Shown one piece after another: positions 54,762 through 63,731 of a stretch of DNA of 64,000 nt. The notes below the pieces were generated by a model, which saw nothing but the letters and a program-made list of their open reading frames with translations, had not been told where the DNA came from and searched no databases. Position 1 is the first letter of the stretch. Every line of letters begins with the position of its first letter. The position numbers were made by a program, and so were the translations under genes. The DNA is from E44-bin46 sp964354655 (lineage in GTDB: Bacteria; Chloroflexota; Dehalococcoidia; Dehalococcoidales; E44-bin46): contig CAYHAL010000003.1 of assembly GCA_964354655.1 (NCBI GenBank), positions 1 through 64,000 on the forward strand. Direction: 5' to 3'.

Positions 54762-55790
54762 TTGCTTGCTACTAAAAGATCGAAGGAGATTCAGGAGGTT
54801 ATCTCCGATTTGGAGTCATTAAGGCATGACCCCGAATACAAGGAGGCGGCGGAGATCAATATCCAGTTCTTTAAGGCTGCCCGTTCCATATTCAGCTTTA
54901 TCCATTGGCTGACCTTTACCGCCCCTAAACTCAGAAAGAGGCGGGATGAGCTGCTTGAGCTGGGGGATCTGCCGCTAGAGAAGTGGCAGCAACGTGCCTA
55001 CCAGGCACTTGCTGGCGTGGAGAGGCACAGCTTCGGCAGGAGGGTATCAGGCGGATTTACTCTGGAGCTTTCTCGGGCAATCCTAAGAGTCAAAAGGATT
55101 AAGGATAGCGGTGAGGCTATGGTTTTGCTTGATGTGGGCTTTGGTGGTGGGGAATTGGGGTATCGGGTTGTTGAGCGGCTTCACCGTGTCCCCCTGGTCT
55201 ATATAGGGCTTGATAGCACCCCGGCCAACATAGGGGTGGCTCAGGAGGTTTTCCGACCTCTGTATGAGGCAGGGGAGATTATCTTCCGTGAGGTCCCGAC
55301 ATTGAACGATGAGGTCATAGATTTCCTTCGCCGGGAAGCCAGCGATACCTCCAAGAAGGTGGTGGCGGTGTGTCTGGGGGATATCTTTGACCTGGATAAG
55401 CATGTCTCGCCAGGGAAGATAGACCTTATCTGCCACTCCAGGGTCCTCCATCATATCAAGGCTGCCCTCAGGCCTCGCCTTGAAGATATCTGCCGCAGGC
55501 TGTCCCCGGTAACCTTGGAGATGGATGACCGTTACTGTTTTGGCTTCATGTTCTGGTCTATAGTGGGCACCTGGATAATCTATCCCAGCGTCACTCTGCT
55601 CAATGGGGGTATTATAAGCTGGCTTAGGGACCCGGCTGAGGAGGAGTTGACCGGGTATTACAAGCTGGAGTCGCCCTTCTGCTATGCCCGCTTAATCCTA
55701 GGCCAGGATGCCTTTTTCCAAGAGGCGAAGTGGAAGACGGCAGCAAGGACGTTGACCCGGGGTTTCTCATTCAGGGAGGGCTTAGGTTAG
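54762..55790 (+). CDS. SAM-dependent methyltransferase-like protein
   Basis: 342 residues from TTG 54762 (GGAGG 11 nt upstream); TTG 54744 is a weaker option. The class-I motif is VLLDVGFGGGELGYRV near 130, followed by YIGLDSTPANIG. The N-terminal 100 residues are helical and charged. A hydrophobic segment (MFWSIVGTWIIYPSVTLL) lies near 260. It methylates or otherwise binds SAM; substrate unknown. Convergent with the acyl-CoA ligase, both in the island. UAG stop. Confidence 0.7.
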   Translation: MLATKRSKEIQEVISDLESLRHDPEYKEAAEINIQFFKAARSIFSFIHWLTFTAPKLRKRRDELLELGDLPLEKWQQRAYQALAGVERHSFGRRVSGGFTLELSRAILRVKRIKDSGEAMVLLDVGFGGGELGYRVVERLHRVPLVYIGLDSTPANIGVAQEVFRPLYEAGEIIFREVPTLNDEVIDFLRREASDTSKKVVAVCLGDIFDLDKHVSPGKIDLICHSRVLHHIKAALRPRLEDICRRLSPVTLEMDDRYCFGFMFWSIVGTWIIYPSVTLLNGGIISWLRDPAEEELTGYYKLESPFCYARLILGQDAFFQEAKWKTAARTLTRGFSFREGLG

Positions 55791-55800
55791 CCCCTTTCGC

Positions 55801-57291
55801 CTATAGATTGGAGTGCGTGAGCTGGCAGCGGTTGATCTTCCCTGAGCCGGTCTTAGGGATACTGACCAAGAACTGGTATCTCTTGGGCAGTTTAAAGTCA
55901 GCCAGGTTCTGACGGCAAAAGTTGGCTATATCTTCGGTGGCAGTTCTCTGCCCCTCTTTGAGCGCGATGAAGGCGGTAGGTACCGCTGTGCCGTCTGCTT
56001 CCTTAACTCCCACATAGGCTGCTTCGGCAACAGCGGGATGCCTTAAGAGCACCTCCTCGACCTCCCAAGGAGAAATTTTTAGCCCTGAGGTGGTGACTAT
56101 GATGAACGACTTCTTTTCCATATACTCAAGGTAACCATCTTTATCCATCCTGACCAAGTCCCCGGTATGAAACCAGCCGTCTCTGATGACCTGAGCGGTG
56201 AGTTCGGGGGCCTTGTAGTATTCCTTCATCATCCAGGGCGGTTTGAACAAAGCCTCGCCTATCTCGCCCACAGCCACCTCGCCGCCGTTGTCATCCGCTA
56301 TTTTGAAGTCGCAAATGGGCTTGCCCACTGTCCCCAGCCTCTGGTCCTTGATAGTGCTCATGGAGACTACTGAGAGCTCGGAGAGACCATATGTCTCACA
56401 AAGGGTTATATTGAACTTGTCCTCCAGTGTCTTCATCAGGCGGACTGAGGTCTTGGCCCCGGCGGTAGAGGCTACACGAAATGACTTGAGGTCATAGTCC
56501 TTAATAATCTCCTCTCGAAGCATGGCTAGAGAGTTGTGGATTGCCGGAACCCCGAAGAGGATGCTTCCCCTCTCCCTCTCTATAGTTTCCAGAGTAACCC
56601 TGGGAGTGAATTGGGGGATTATCACCACCGTGGCTCCTTTCATGATGGAGCCGAACAGAACCTCGCCCAATCCAAAAAGGTAGAAGAAAGGAACGGTATC
56701 CATAACTACATCGTCTCTACCCCGTCCTATGCCCTCGGAGACTATGTTGGGAGTCCCCAGAAGGGAGGCGTGGGTATGCACCACTCCCTTCTGCCTCCCC
56801 AGCACACCCGAGGTGTAGATGATGGTAGCGTTGTCCTTATCATTTATATCAATATTGGGGCAGAGTGTGGAGCTGTCCGCCAGCATTGTCTTGTAGGAAT
56901 CTCCGTTGACCTCCAGAACCTGCTCCAGCAGGGGGATGTCAGGCATGAGGGGGGTGAGCATCTGGGGGAAGTCCCCTTCCGTTATGAGAAATTTGGCATC
57001 GGAATCGCGTAAGAGGGGAGCAAGCTCGGGCGCTTTGAGCTTGGAGCTGAGGAGAACGGCAACGCCACCAGCCTTGATAACCCCGAAGTAATTTATCACC
57101 CACTCAGGGCTGGGGGACATTAAGATGGTGGCATGGTCACCATATTCTAATCCCAGCCCTAGTAGGGCATTTGCCACTCGGTTCGAGGCTTGGTCTAGCT
57201 CGCTGTAGGTAACCCGCTGGGGTCCGAGAACCAGGACGGTCTTCTCTGGCACCTCGCTGGCAGTTATCTCCAGAATCTGCCTTAGGTTCAT
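55801..57291 (-). CDS. AMP-forming acyl-CoA synthetase / acyl-ACP ligase family
   Basis: 496 residues. The P-loop is YTSGVLGRQKGVVHTH (canonical SGTTGxPKG is altered), then ETYGLSE, GWFHTGDL, GYLEYMEKKSFIIVTTSG and the C-terminal lysine in PKTGSGKINR. It activates a carboxylic acid as acyl-adenylate; fatty acid is likely from the neighbouring fabF. Changed P-loop Thr residues may alter rate. UAG stop. Confidence 0.88.
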   Translation of the reverse strand: MNLRQILEITASEVPEKTVLVLGPQRVTYSELDQASNRVANALLGLGLEYGDHATILMSPSPEWVINYFGVIKAGGVAVLLSSKLKAPELAPLLRDSDAKFLITEGDFPQMLTPLMPDIPLLEQVLEVNGDSYKTMLADSSTLCPNIDINDKDNATIIYTSGVLGRQKGVVHTHASLLGTPNIVSEGIGRGRDDVVMDTVPFFYLFGLGEVLFGSIMKGATVVIIPQFTPRVTLETIERERGSILFGVPAIHNSLAMLREEIIKDYDLKSFRVASTAGAKTSVRLMKTLEDKFNITLCETYGLSELSVVSMSTIKDQRLGTVGKPICDFKIADDNGGEVAVGEIGEALFKPPWMMKEYYKAPELTAQVIRDGWFHTGDLVRMDKDGYLEYMEKKSFIIVTTSGLKISPWEVEEVLLRHPAVAEAAYVGVKEADGTAVPTAFIALKEGQRTATEDIANFCRQNLADFKLPKRYQFLVSIPKTGSGKINRCQLTHSNL

Positions 57292-57595
57292 ATTACCTCA
57301 TCGTAAGAAAAGGGGAATGGGGAGATTCCCCCTTTTATCTATTGACAAATTCGCTGAGTCCATATAGTATATCACAAGGCTTAGTGTTAAGCATAAGTAA
57401 TCTTTGAGTTCCAGCCGGTACCAGCCTCAAAGTTGATATATTTTTGTTGGGTAATTAAAGGCTACATGCGAGCTACAGCACTATATCTTGGTCGAGCTTA
57501 AGCAGTAGCTATAACTATATAAAAAGAATTCTAGGGCTCGACTAATCGGTGTACCGCTTCGGTATATTGAGGTCTAGCCAGAAAGTGAAATAAAT
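57292..57595. other. Intergenic region with weak promoter signals
   Basis: TTGACA at 57342-57347 with TAGTAT 17 bp downstream (57365-57370) could read toward the U32-type gene. An AAAAGGGGAAT/ATTCCCCCTTTT imperfect hairpin lies at 57309-57336. No gene is seen. Confidence 0.35.
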
Positions 57596-58732
57596 ATGCA
57601 TTTATTAGTGCCCGCGAACTGGGATAGGGAACTTATATCTCCTCTAAGCCAGATTAAGGCAGATATCGAAGTATATGGCGTTTTACCCATCTCCATGATG
57701 GGTAGCGGAGGCTCAGGGCCGAATATCCCCCAGATGACACCAGAGCAGGCGGAGGAATACATCAACATGGTTCATTCCGCAGGCTTAACCTTTAATTACC
57801 TTCTTAATGCTCCATGCATGAATAACATGGAGTGGCAGGAGGATACTAATCGGGAATTAGTCCAACATCTGGAGTGGCTCAGCAATGCCAAGGTGGACAG
57901 CGTCATTGTGGCTATCCCATACTTGCTAGAGCTTATAAAGACTCAGTTTCCTCATCTTAGAGTAGAGGTATCAACCATAGCTCACGTAGAGAGCGTAGCC
58001 CGGGCTAAGTTTTTTGAATCTCTGGGAGCTGACTCCATTAACCTGCACTCCAACATAAACCGGGATTTCAAACTACTCAAGGCTATTAGAAGTGCGGTAA
58101 ACTGTGAGCTCGGTGTACTGACAAACACCAGCTGTCTCTATCAGTGCCCTTACGAGTACTATCACAACAATACCCTGGGGCATGCTAGTCAAAGCTACAA
58201 CCCGCTTAATGGCTTCTATATGGACTACTGTGTACTTCACTGTGCTTTGAGCAGTATCAGTGATACCTCTCAATTTATTAAATCTCGTTGGATAAGACCT
58301 GAAGACATACATATTTATCAAGAAATGGGCATTGATTTCTTCAAAATCGGCGGTAGAGCAATGCCTACGAAGTGGATTATAAATGTTGCTACGGCATATT
58401 CCTCACTTCGTTACCAAGGAAACCTGCATGATATTTTAAACAACTTTAGCCCGAAGACCAGTAACGCAAAATCAAATCTATCCAGCACACAAATCACTAC
58501 AATGGCTTCGCCGCCCAGTGTTTATTTTGACAACCAGGCTCTGGAAGGTTTTATCGATTTCTTTAAGACAAAGGATTGCCTATCTGGGTGCAGTAATTGC
58601 CATTACTGCCAAGAGGTAGCTGATAAGGTGGTCAAGTTCGACCGCCATGAGATAGATAAATACATGTCTGCGCTCAAAAAGTTCCTAGATGACCTCGTCA
58701 GTAGCAGGATATTCCACCCGGTCTCAGCATAA
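57596..58732 (+). CDS. Peptidase U32 / UbiU-UbiV-like family protein
   Basis: 378 residues beginning HLLVPANWDRELISPL, with FNYLLNAPCMNN, VEVSTIAHVESVARAKFF, GADSINLHSNINRDF and a Cys group (CLYQCPY, CVLHCALS, and CLSGCSNCHYC near the C-terminus) that may hold an Fe-S cluster. U32-family proteins include collagenase-like proteases, RNA hydroxylation factors (RlhA) and O2-independent ubiquinone hydroxylases. The function here is unknown. Island gene. Confidence 0.78.
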   Translation: MHLLVPANWDRELISPLSQIKADIEVYGVLPISMMGSGGSGPNIPQMTPEQAEEYINMVHSAGLTFNYLLNAPCMNNMEWQEDTNRELVQHLEWLSNAKVDSVIVAIPYLLELIKTQFPHLRVEVSTIAHVESVARAKFFESLGADSINLHSNINRDFKLLKAIRSAVNCELGVLTNTSCLYQCPYEYYHNNTLGHASQSYNPLNGFYMDYCVLHCALSSISDTSQFIKSRWIRPEDIHIYQEMGIDFFKIGGRAMPTKWIINVATAYSSLRYQGNLHDILNNFSPKTSNAKSNLSSTQITTMASPPSVYFDNQALEGFIDFFKTKDCLSGCSNCHYCQEVADKVVKFDRHEIDKYMSALKKFLDDLVSSRIFHPVSA

Positions 58733-58807
58733 TTGAACATTAGCTTGAATCCTTACCTCATTGCACGATTTAATCTTTTGTTATATGTGATAACCTAGCT
58801 AGATAAT

Positions 58808-58835
58808 CCTCCCTCCCCCACTGGGAGGCATTTTT
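58808..58835 (+). terminator. Terminator of U32-type gene
   Basis: CCTCCC (58808-58813) pairs with GGGAGG (58823-58828), followed by CATTTTT. Confidence 0.75.
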
Positions 58836-58840
58836 CAGGT

Positions 58841-58872
58841 AAAAGAAAAAGCCCCGCCATGAAAGCGGGGCT
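58841..58872 (-). terminator. Terminator for minus-strand tRNA transcript
   Basis: AGCCCCGC (58850-58857) pairs with GCGGGGCT (58865-58872); on the minus strand the hairpin is followed by TTTTTCTTTT. It would stop transcripts coming from the tRNA-His/tRNA-Arg genes. Confidence 0.75.
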
Positions 58873-58904
58873 GCTAATGAGAGGGGTAGCGACAAAGAAA
58901 CAGT

Positions 58905-59361
58905 TTGAATCGGACGTTATGCCGGTCTTGTCCTGCGACTTTTGTTAGACAAGCTTTTAACCGACAACGATTTTGTATTTGCCCATCCTGATGGCACTCC
59001 TTTAGATCCAAGTAGTATTACTCATGTGTTTATCAAAGTGATCCGTGAAGCCGGGTTAAAGTTGAGGTTGCACGATTTGCGGCACAGCTATGCCTCCATC
59101 ATGCTGGCGGCAGGGGTAAATGTGAAGGCAATCAGTGAGAGCTTGGGGCATGCAAACATCGGGATTACGCTTGATATTTATAGCCATCTTTTGCCTGGTG
59201 TGGGTAGGACAGCGGCTGAACGCTTTGATAAACTCCTTAAGCCCTGGCTGGGTGACATAGATGTCGGCAAAATGTCGGCAAAGGGCGACGATTTAGGTGC
59301 GCGCCTAGAGGGATTCGAACCCACGACCCTCGGTTCCGAAGACCGATGCTCTATCCGCTGA
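58905..59361 (+). pseudogene. Tyrosine recombinase (phage-type integrase), 5'-truncated
   Basis: Only the C-terminal catalytic part remains, starting after a TGA near 58905: RYAGLVLRLLLDKLL, HDLRHSYASIMLAAG, ESLGHANIGITLDIYSH. The second Arg, both His and the Tyr nucleophile are present; the first catalytic Arg and the DNA-binding domain are missing. A TTG at 58942 could start a 139-residue product. Its 3' end reads through the tRNA-Arg antisense strand, as in integrases that target tRNA genes. Inactive remnant of the island's integrase. Confidence 0.85.
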
Positions 59362-59372
59362 GCTATAGGCGC
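59300..59372 (-). tRNA. tRNA-Arg (UCG)
   Basis: Cloverleaf: acceptor GCGCCTA/TAGGCGC, D-stem GCTC/GAGC, anticodon stem TCGGT/ACCGA with loop CTTCGGA (anticodon UCG), T-arm GTGGG-TTCGAAT-CCCTC (one non-canonical pair). No encoded CCA. Its 3' half is the island attachment site. Confidence 0.95.
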
Positions 59373-59380
59373 TAGATTAT

Positions 59381-59458
59381 TGGGGTGGGTGGAGGGATTC
59401 GAACCCACGCTCTCCAGGGCCACAACCTGGCGCCTTAAACCACTAGGCGACACCCACC
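59381..59458 (-). tRNA. tRNA-His (GUG)
   Basis: Cloverleaf with the extra 5' G (8-bp acceptor GGTGGGTG/CACCCACC), D-stem CGCC/GGCG, anticodon stem CCAGG/CCTGG with loop TTGTGGC (anticodon GUG), T-arm with TTCGAAT, and encoded CCA. Eight bases upstream of tRNA-Arg; co-transcribed. Confidence 0.96.
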
Positions 59459-59538
59459 ACAAAGTATAAACATTATAGCTAAAAAACCTTATCCTGGCAA
59501 TGTGTTGGGGGTTGTTTGTTAACCTATTACCAGACCAG

Positions 59539-59829
59539 TCACAACCTTCGAACTAGCTCTACCACAGTAACCCCGGCTCCTCCCTCCCCATATTCACCAG
59601 CTCGGAATGATTTGACTAGAGGGTGTTTGGCAAGCTGTTCCCTGATTACTTGGCGTAGAGTGCCCGTCCCCTTACCATGGATTACCCTTACTTGGTATAA
59701 ACCAGCCATAAAGGCATCGTTTAGATATTTATCTAATTTGGGCAGGGCTTCATCCACCGTCAGCCGACGAAGGTGTATCTCGCCTATTATCGGTGTTACA
59801 TTGCCCCCAGATGTGCTCTTGTTTGCCAT
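59539..59829 (-). CDS. Stand-alone Smr-domain protein
   Basis: 96 residues: IIGEIHLRRLTVDEAL, the VIHGKGTGTLRQVI signature and HPLVKSFRAGEYGEGGAGVTVVEL. It is the small MutS-related nuclease domain normally at the end of MutS2, here alone. Stand-alone Smr proteins cleave DNA or RNA; its role is unknown. Confidence 0.85.
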   Translation of the reverse strand: MANKSTSGGNVTPIIGEIHLRRLTVDEALPKLDKYLNDAFMAGLYQVRVIHGKGTGTLRQVIREQLAKHPLVKSFRAGEYGEGGAGVTVVELVRRL

Positions 59830-59915
59830 GGCTTATACCCTCTGGCTGATTTCAAAATCAGGCCCATACCCCGCCAAAACTTCCTGAGTTTCGGCAGATG
59901 ATAGAGGTTGAGCAT

Positions 59916-60596
59916 TTAACTGATAGAGATCAAGCCCTGCTTTATAGCCAGAACCACCGCCTCAGTGCGAGCATTGGCATTCAGTTTACGCAAGATGGAA
60001 GTAACGTGATTCTTAATAGTTTGCTCGCTAATGCCAAGTTTAACTGCAATCTGCTTATTAAGGTAGCCCTGAGCCATGTAATTGAGGATTTCTGTCTCCC
60101 TTAGGGTTAGCGGAGAGATGAAGGCTTCGGCTTCGTATCGCTGAGACAGCTCATGAAACTGTTGTAACACTTGTTCAGCTACTTTTGGTCGGGTAACCAG
60201 GCCTTCATTAATAGGGTGCTCGCCACAAGCCACACGCCTGATGGTATCGACTAGCTGGTCAGCAGTAATTTCCTTCTCCAAGTAGGCTGCAGCTTGGGCT
60301 TTGAGTGCCAGAAAGAGTTGGGCATCACTGGCGTTGGAAGTAAGCACAATTACGCCGATGCTGGGCGAGTGTTGTTTTATCTTGCGCGCCAAGGCTAAGC
60401 CGTTGTCAGTAGGACCATCAATATCCACTAGGGCTACGTCAGGCGGTAGGTTGCCTATGGTTGATAGCACTCCGCTATCGAGCTCAGCAGCACCTGAAAT
60501 TTCTATATCTTCCACAGAGGAGAGTGAATGCTCTATTCCCTGCCGAAGCAAGAATTGCTGACTAAGTATAAAGACCTGTATTTTATTTTTCTTCAA
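59916..60596 (-). CDS. LuxR-type response regulator with incomplete acidic pocket
   Basis: 226 residues. Receiver-like domain: phospho-acceptor Asp in VALVDIDGP, Thr in VLTSN, Lys in AYLEKEI. Strand 1 ends in ILSQQ, where a DD/ED pair is expected, so Mg2+ binding and phosphorylation may be lost. C-terminal LuxR helix-turn-helix LTLRETEILNYMAQG with EQTIKNHVTSILRKL. It overlaps the sensor gene upstream by 14 nt, which suggests a functional pair. Confidence 0.9.
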   Translation of the reverse strand: MKKNKIQVFILSQQFLLRQGIEHSLSSVEDIEISGAAELDSGVLSTIGNLPPDVALVDIDGPTDNGLALARKIKQHSPSIGVIVLTSNASDAQLFLALKAQAAAYLEKEITADQLVDTIRRVACGEHPINEGLVTRPKVAEQVLQQFHELSQRYEAEAFISPLTLRETEILNYMAQGYLNKQIAVKLGISEQTIKNHVTSILRKLNANARTEAVVLAIKQGLISIS

Positions 60597-63500
60597 AGGG
60601 GTTCACCTCCTCATATTCTGCCTTGCGATAAGGAGGGGTAGTAATTTTTGCCAGATGCAGAAAAACCTCAACTAGGTCAGGGTCAAATTGCGTGCCAGCA
60701 CCCCGTTTTATTTCCTCCCGTGCTTGCTCGTAGGATAAGGTATCAGAGTATCGTCGTTCGGAAGTCATAGCGGCGAAGGCATCAGCTATAGCCAAAATTC
60801 GGGCTTCTAGTGGAATATCTTTGCCCTTCAGCCCTTTGGGATAGCCACTCCCATCGTACTTCTCATGGTGGTGCAGGATACCAGGGACACAAGGGGCTAA
60901 CTCACGAACACGCCTAACAATAGTTGCTCCCAGTTGAGGATGATTCTTGATCGCTTCCCATTCCTCATCGGTCAGCTTGCCCGGCTTATTAAGTATCCCG
61001 TCAGTGATGCCAATCTTGCCAATATCATGCAGCAAGGCACAGGTACTCAGCCGAGTTATTTCCAGCGGCTCCAGATTAAGAGCTTCAGCTAGAGCCACAG
61101 CATACTGATTAACCTTCCCGGAGTGGCTACGAGTATAGTGATCCCTAGCATCTACAGTAGCTGCCAGGGCATAGATGGTGCTTAAGGCTTCGCTGCCTCC
61201 ATTACTGCCAAAACCAACCATGGCTTCATCTAGAGTAAGCAAAGTCCCAGAGGCACGATAACTCCGATTACCGCCGCTGCGTTTAGCCTCATAAAGCGCA
61301 GCGTCAGCAGCAGCGATAATCTCATTCGGTCCTATACCATCAGCCGGCCAACTAGCCAAACCGAAACTGGCGGTGATTGGGATATAGCCTGCTTTCACTT
61401 CCAAAGCGATGCATTGGCGGACTCGTTCCGCTACTTGGTAGGCAGCATCAATAGTCGTCTGGGGCAAAAGAATAGCAAACTCATCCCCGCCATAGCGAAA
61501 CGGCTGGTCAGCATTCCTTATCGCCCCTTTTATAATACCACCGATTTGCCTCAGCATTTTATCACCGGCTAAATGCCCATAGTTATCGTTATAGACCTTA
61601 AACGTGTCAAGGTCAAGGATGATTATTGAGAATATGCCGCCATAGCGAGAGTGCCGCCCAATTTCACTGGCAACAAGTTCATCTAGAGAACGGCGGTTTA
61701 GTAATCCGGTAAGTTCATCAATGCGCGCCCTATGCTCTGCTTCAGCATAAAGCCGAGAATTTTCGACAGATGCCGTAATCCGCGAAGCCAGCTCCTCAAG
61801 AAGTTCTATGTGCCTTTTGCGGTACGCATTGGGGTGACAGCTAGCCACAATTAGACTGCCAATAGCTTCATCACGCGCTATTAACGGAAAGTAAGCAATC
61901 GAGCGCACCCCCTGCCCAAGATGGTATTTCCCAGTAACAAACTTGCATTCCTGGGCTAGGTCAGACTCAATCATGGGCTTCTTGTGGCTGACTACCCATT
62001 CTGTAGCTGTACCCTTGATTGGTATTCGCTCCCCCGCCTGCCAGGCTGAACCAATATCAGAGGATAGCGCCAGAAAGCAAAGCTCGTTCTCTTCAATCAG
62101 AACAATCGCCGCCCAACTAACATCGACCGCTTTCTTTAGCTCGGTTATAAAGCTATCGTACGTTCTCTGAATATCCAGACTGGAGGTGATAATGGCGCTT
62201 GAGCGATTGATTATTGATAGCTCCTCTTGACGCTCTCTGAGTTGCTCACGAAGGTATTCCTTCTCCATACTTACCGCTACCTGCTTGGCAACATCCTCAA
62301 GAAGACGCAAATCTCCGAGTAAGTATCTTCCTAATTGCTTTTTGTCCAGCACCAGAATGCCTATTAACCTATCACGGCTTACCAACGGGATAAATAACTC
62401 TATGCCCATTGACTCAATTTCCTTCTTTTCTGACCCCCATAGACTGAGAAATTCGGGTAGAATAGCTAAATTCTGTCTAGTCAATGGCTTACGTTCCCGT
62501 CTCAGATACTCCGCAATGGGATTGGCTTTTTGCAATTGCAGATTAGATAAGGGATTGTCTTCCGAGTTAGGCTCAACAAACTGGGCAGTGAAATCTCCAT
62601 TGCCAGCCTCAGGGAACAGCAGGCATGCCTTACTACAGCCCATGGCTTTAGTGGCCAGCGTTAGCAGCTCTCCACCCTGTTCTCTAAAGCTGAAAACATT
62701 ATGGATTCTGCTGGCAAAATTAGACAATTCCTGGCGGTAATCGTAGCTTCGCCCATAAAAAAATTTACTTAACTTCTCAAAGAGACGCCTGGCAAAGAGA
62801 AAGCCGCGCAGGTTATAGATAAATATGGCAACCAAAACAGCAAGCGTAGTAGCTATGAAGGTGGCGGTAAAATCAATCTCAAAGTGGAGCAAAGTATGAA
62901 GGGCAACCAGCAAAAGCCAGTAGCTAGCAGCACCAATAGTCCCCAGGGTTGCCCATACCAGCGTTCGCCGTAAAACAGACCTGATATCAAGCAACTGATG
63001 CTGAATAATGGCATAACTCAGAACGAAGGCACAAATTAGGTTACCAAAATGGCTTACCGGGTATTCTTTCCACGGGAGGAAGACGCCAGCGAAGGTAAAA
63101 ACAGCCAAAACAAAGATACTAAGCAGCAGGGAAATGATTTGATTGTGCAATACCGGGTTATCTAAAATCCTCAGTCTCCTCCAGAAGACATAAACAGTCC
63201 TAACCAGCAAGGTCAGGAGGGGAATGGCTATGAACACCCATCCTTCACCATATACAGGATAAAGCTTGTCACCATTAACAATAACATCTTTGGGAACATA
63301 ACCCAGCACTACTAGAGCGATGACAAATGCCAGTGAACCATAAGCAGCCGGTAGCCAGCGCCCCCTACCTGGCGGGTAGAAGGCAGAAGCAAAGCAATAG
63401 AATTGCACTATCACCAAGGTGAATACAATGACAATGATTTGAAATAAAAGGAAATTATGCTGCGGGAAGAAGTTGCTACGGAAGAGGAAATCAACAAGAC

Positions 63501-63660
63501 TCCACATCATAGCAACACTTAGGAACACGGTGAAGAGCCTGTGCTCCACCCGCCACGGACGGCTCCTAGTAGTGGTGATGAATAGCGGGATATAAGCAAT
63601 GGTAGCAATTAAAGGAAATAGAGCATAAATACTTATATGAGGAATGTTCATACGAGGCAA
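60583..63660 (-). CDS. Membrane sensor with GAF, GGDEF and HD-GYP domains
   Basis: 1025 residues. About eight membrane helices in the first 290 residues (7TM histidine-kinase-like input), a GAF domain (about 320-460), a coiled coil, a second GAF (about 490-640), a GGDEF diguanylate cyclase domain with intact RYGGDEF near 735 and an HD-GYP phosphodiesterase domain (HDIGKIGI, HHEKYDGSGYPKGLKG). It could both make and break cyclic-di-GMP. Start TTG 63660 after GAGGTAA; ATG 63651 is an alternative. Confidence 0.92.
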   Translation of the reverse strand: MPRMNIPHISIYALFPLIATIAYIPLFITTTRSRPWRVEHRLFTVFLSVAMMWSLVDFLFRSNFFPQHNFLLFQIIVIVFTLVIVQFYCFASAFYPPGRGRWLPAAYGSLAFVIALVVLGYVPKDVIVNGDKLYPVYGEGWVFIAIPLLTLLVRTVYVFWRRLRILDNPVLHNQIISLLLSIFVLAVFTFAGVFLPWKEYPVSHFGNLICAFVLSYAIIQHQLLDIRSVLRRTLVWATLGTIGAASYWLLLVALHTLLHFEIDFTATFIATTLAVLVAIFIYNLRGFLFARRLFEKLSKFFYGRSYDYRQELSNFASRIHNVFSFREQGGELLTLATKAMGCSKACLLFPEAGNGDFTAQFVEPNSEDNPLSNLQLQKANPIAEYLRRERKPLTRQNLAILPEFLSLWGSEKKEIESMGIELFIPLVSRDRLIGILVLDKKQLGRYLLGDLRLLEDVAKQVAVSMEKEYLREQLRERQEELSIINRSSAIITSSLDIQRTYDSFITELKKAVDVSWAAIVLIEENELCFLALSSDIGSAWQAGERIPIKGTATEWVVSHKKPMIESDLAQECKFVTGKYHLGQGVRSIAYFPLIARDEAIGSLIVASCHPNAYRKRHIELLEELASRITASVENSRLYAEAEHRARIDELTGLLNRRSLDELVASEIGRHSRYGGIFSIIILDLDTFKVYNDNYGHLAGDKMLRQIGGIIKGAIRNADQPFRYGGDEFAILLPQTTIDAAYQVAERVRQCIALEVKAGYIPITASFGLASWPADGIGPNEIIAAADAALYEAKRSGGNRSYRASGTLLTLDEAMVGFGSNGGSEALSTIYALAATVDARDHYTRSHSGKVNQYAVALAEALNLEPLEITRLSTCALLHDIGKIGITDGILNKPGKLTDEEWEAIKNHPQLGATIVRRVRELAPCVPGILHHHEKYDGSGYPKGLKGKDIPLEARILAIADAFAAMTSERRYSDTLSYEQAREEIKRGAGTQFDPDLVEVFLHLAKITTPPYRKAEYEEVNPFEEK

Positions 63661-63731
63661 TTATTACCTCAAATAGGAAGGCTGTCAAGTGAAACTAAAG
63701 TAGGTAACCTAAAGTACGGCAGACTAAAGTA

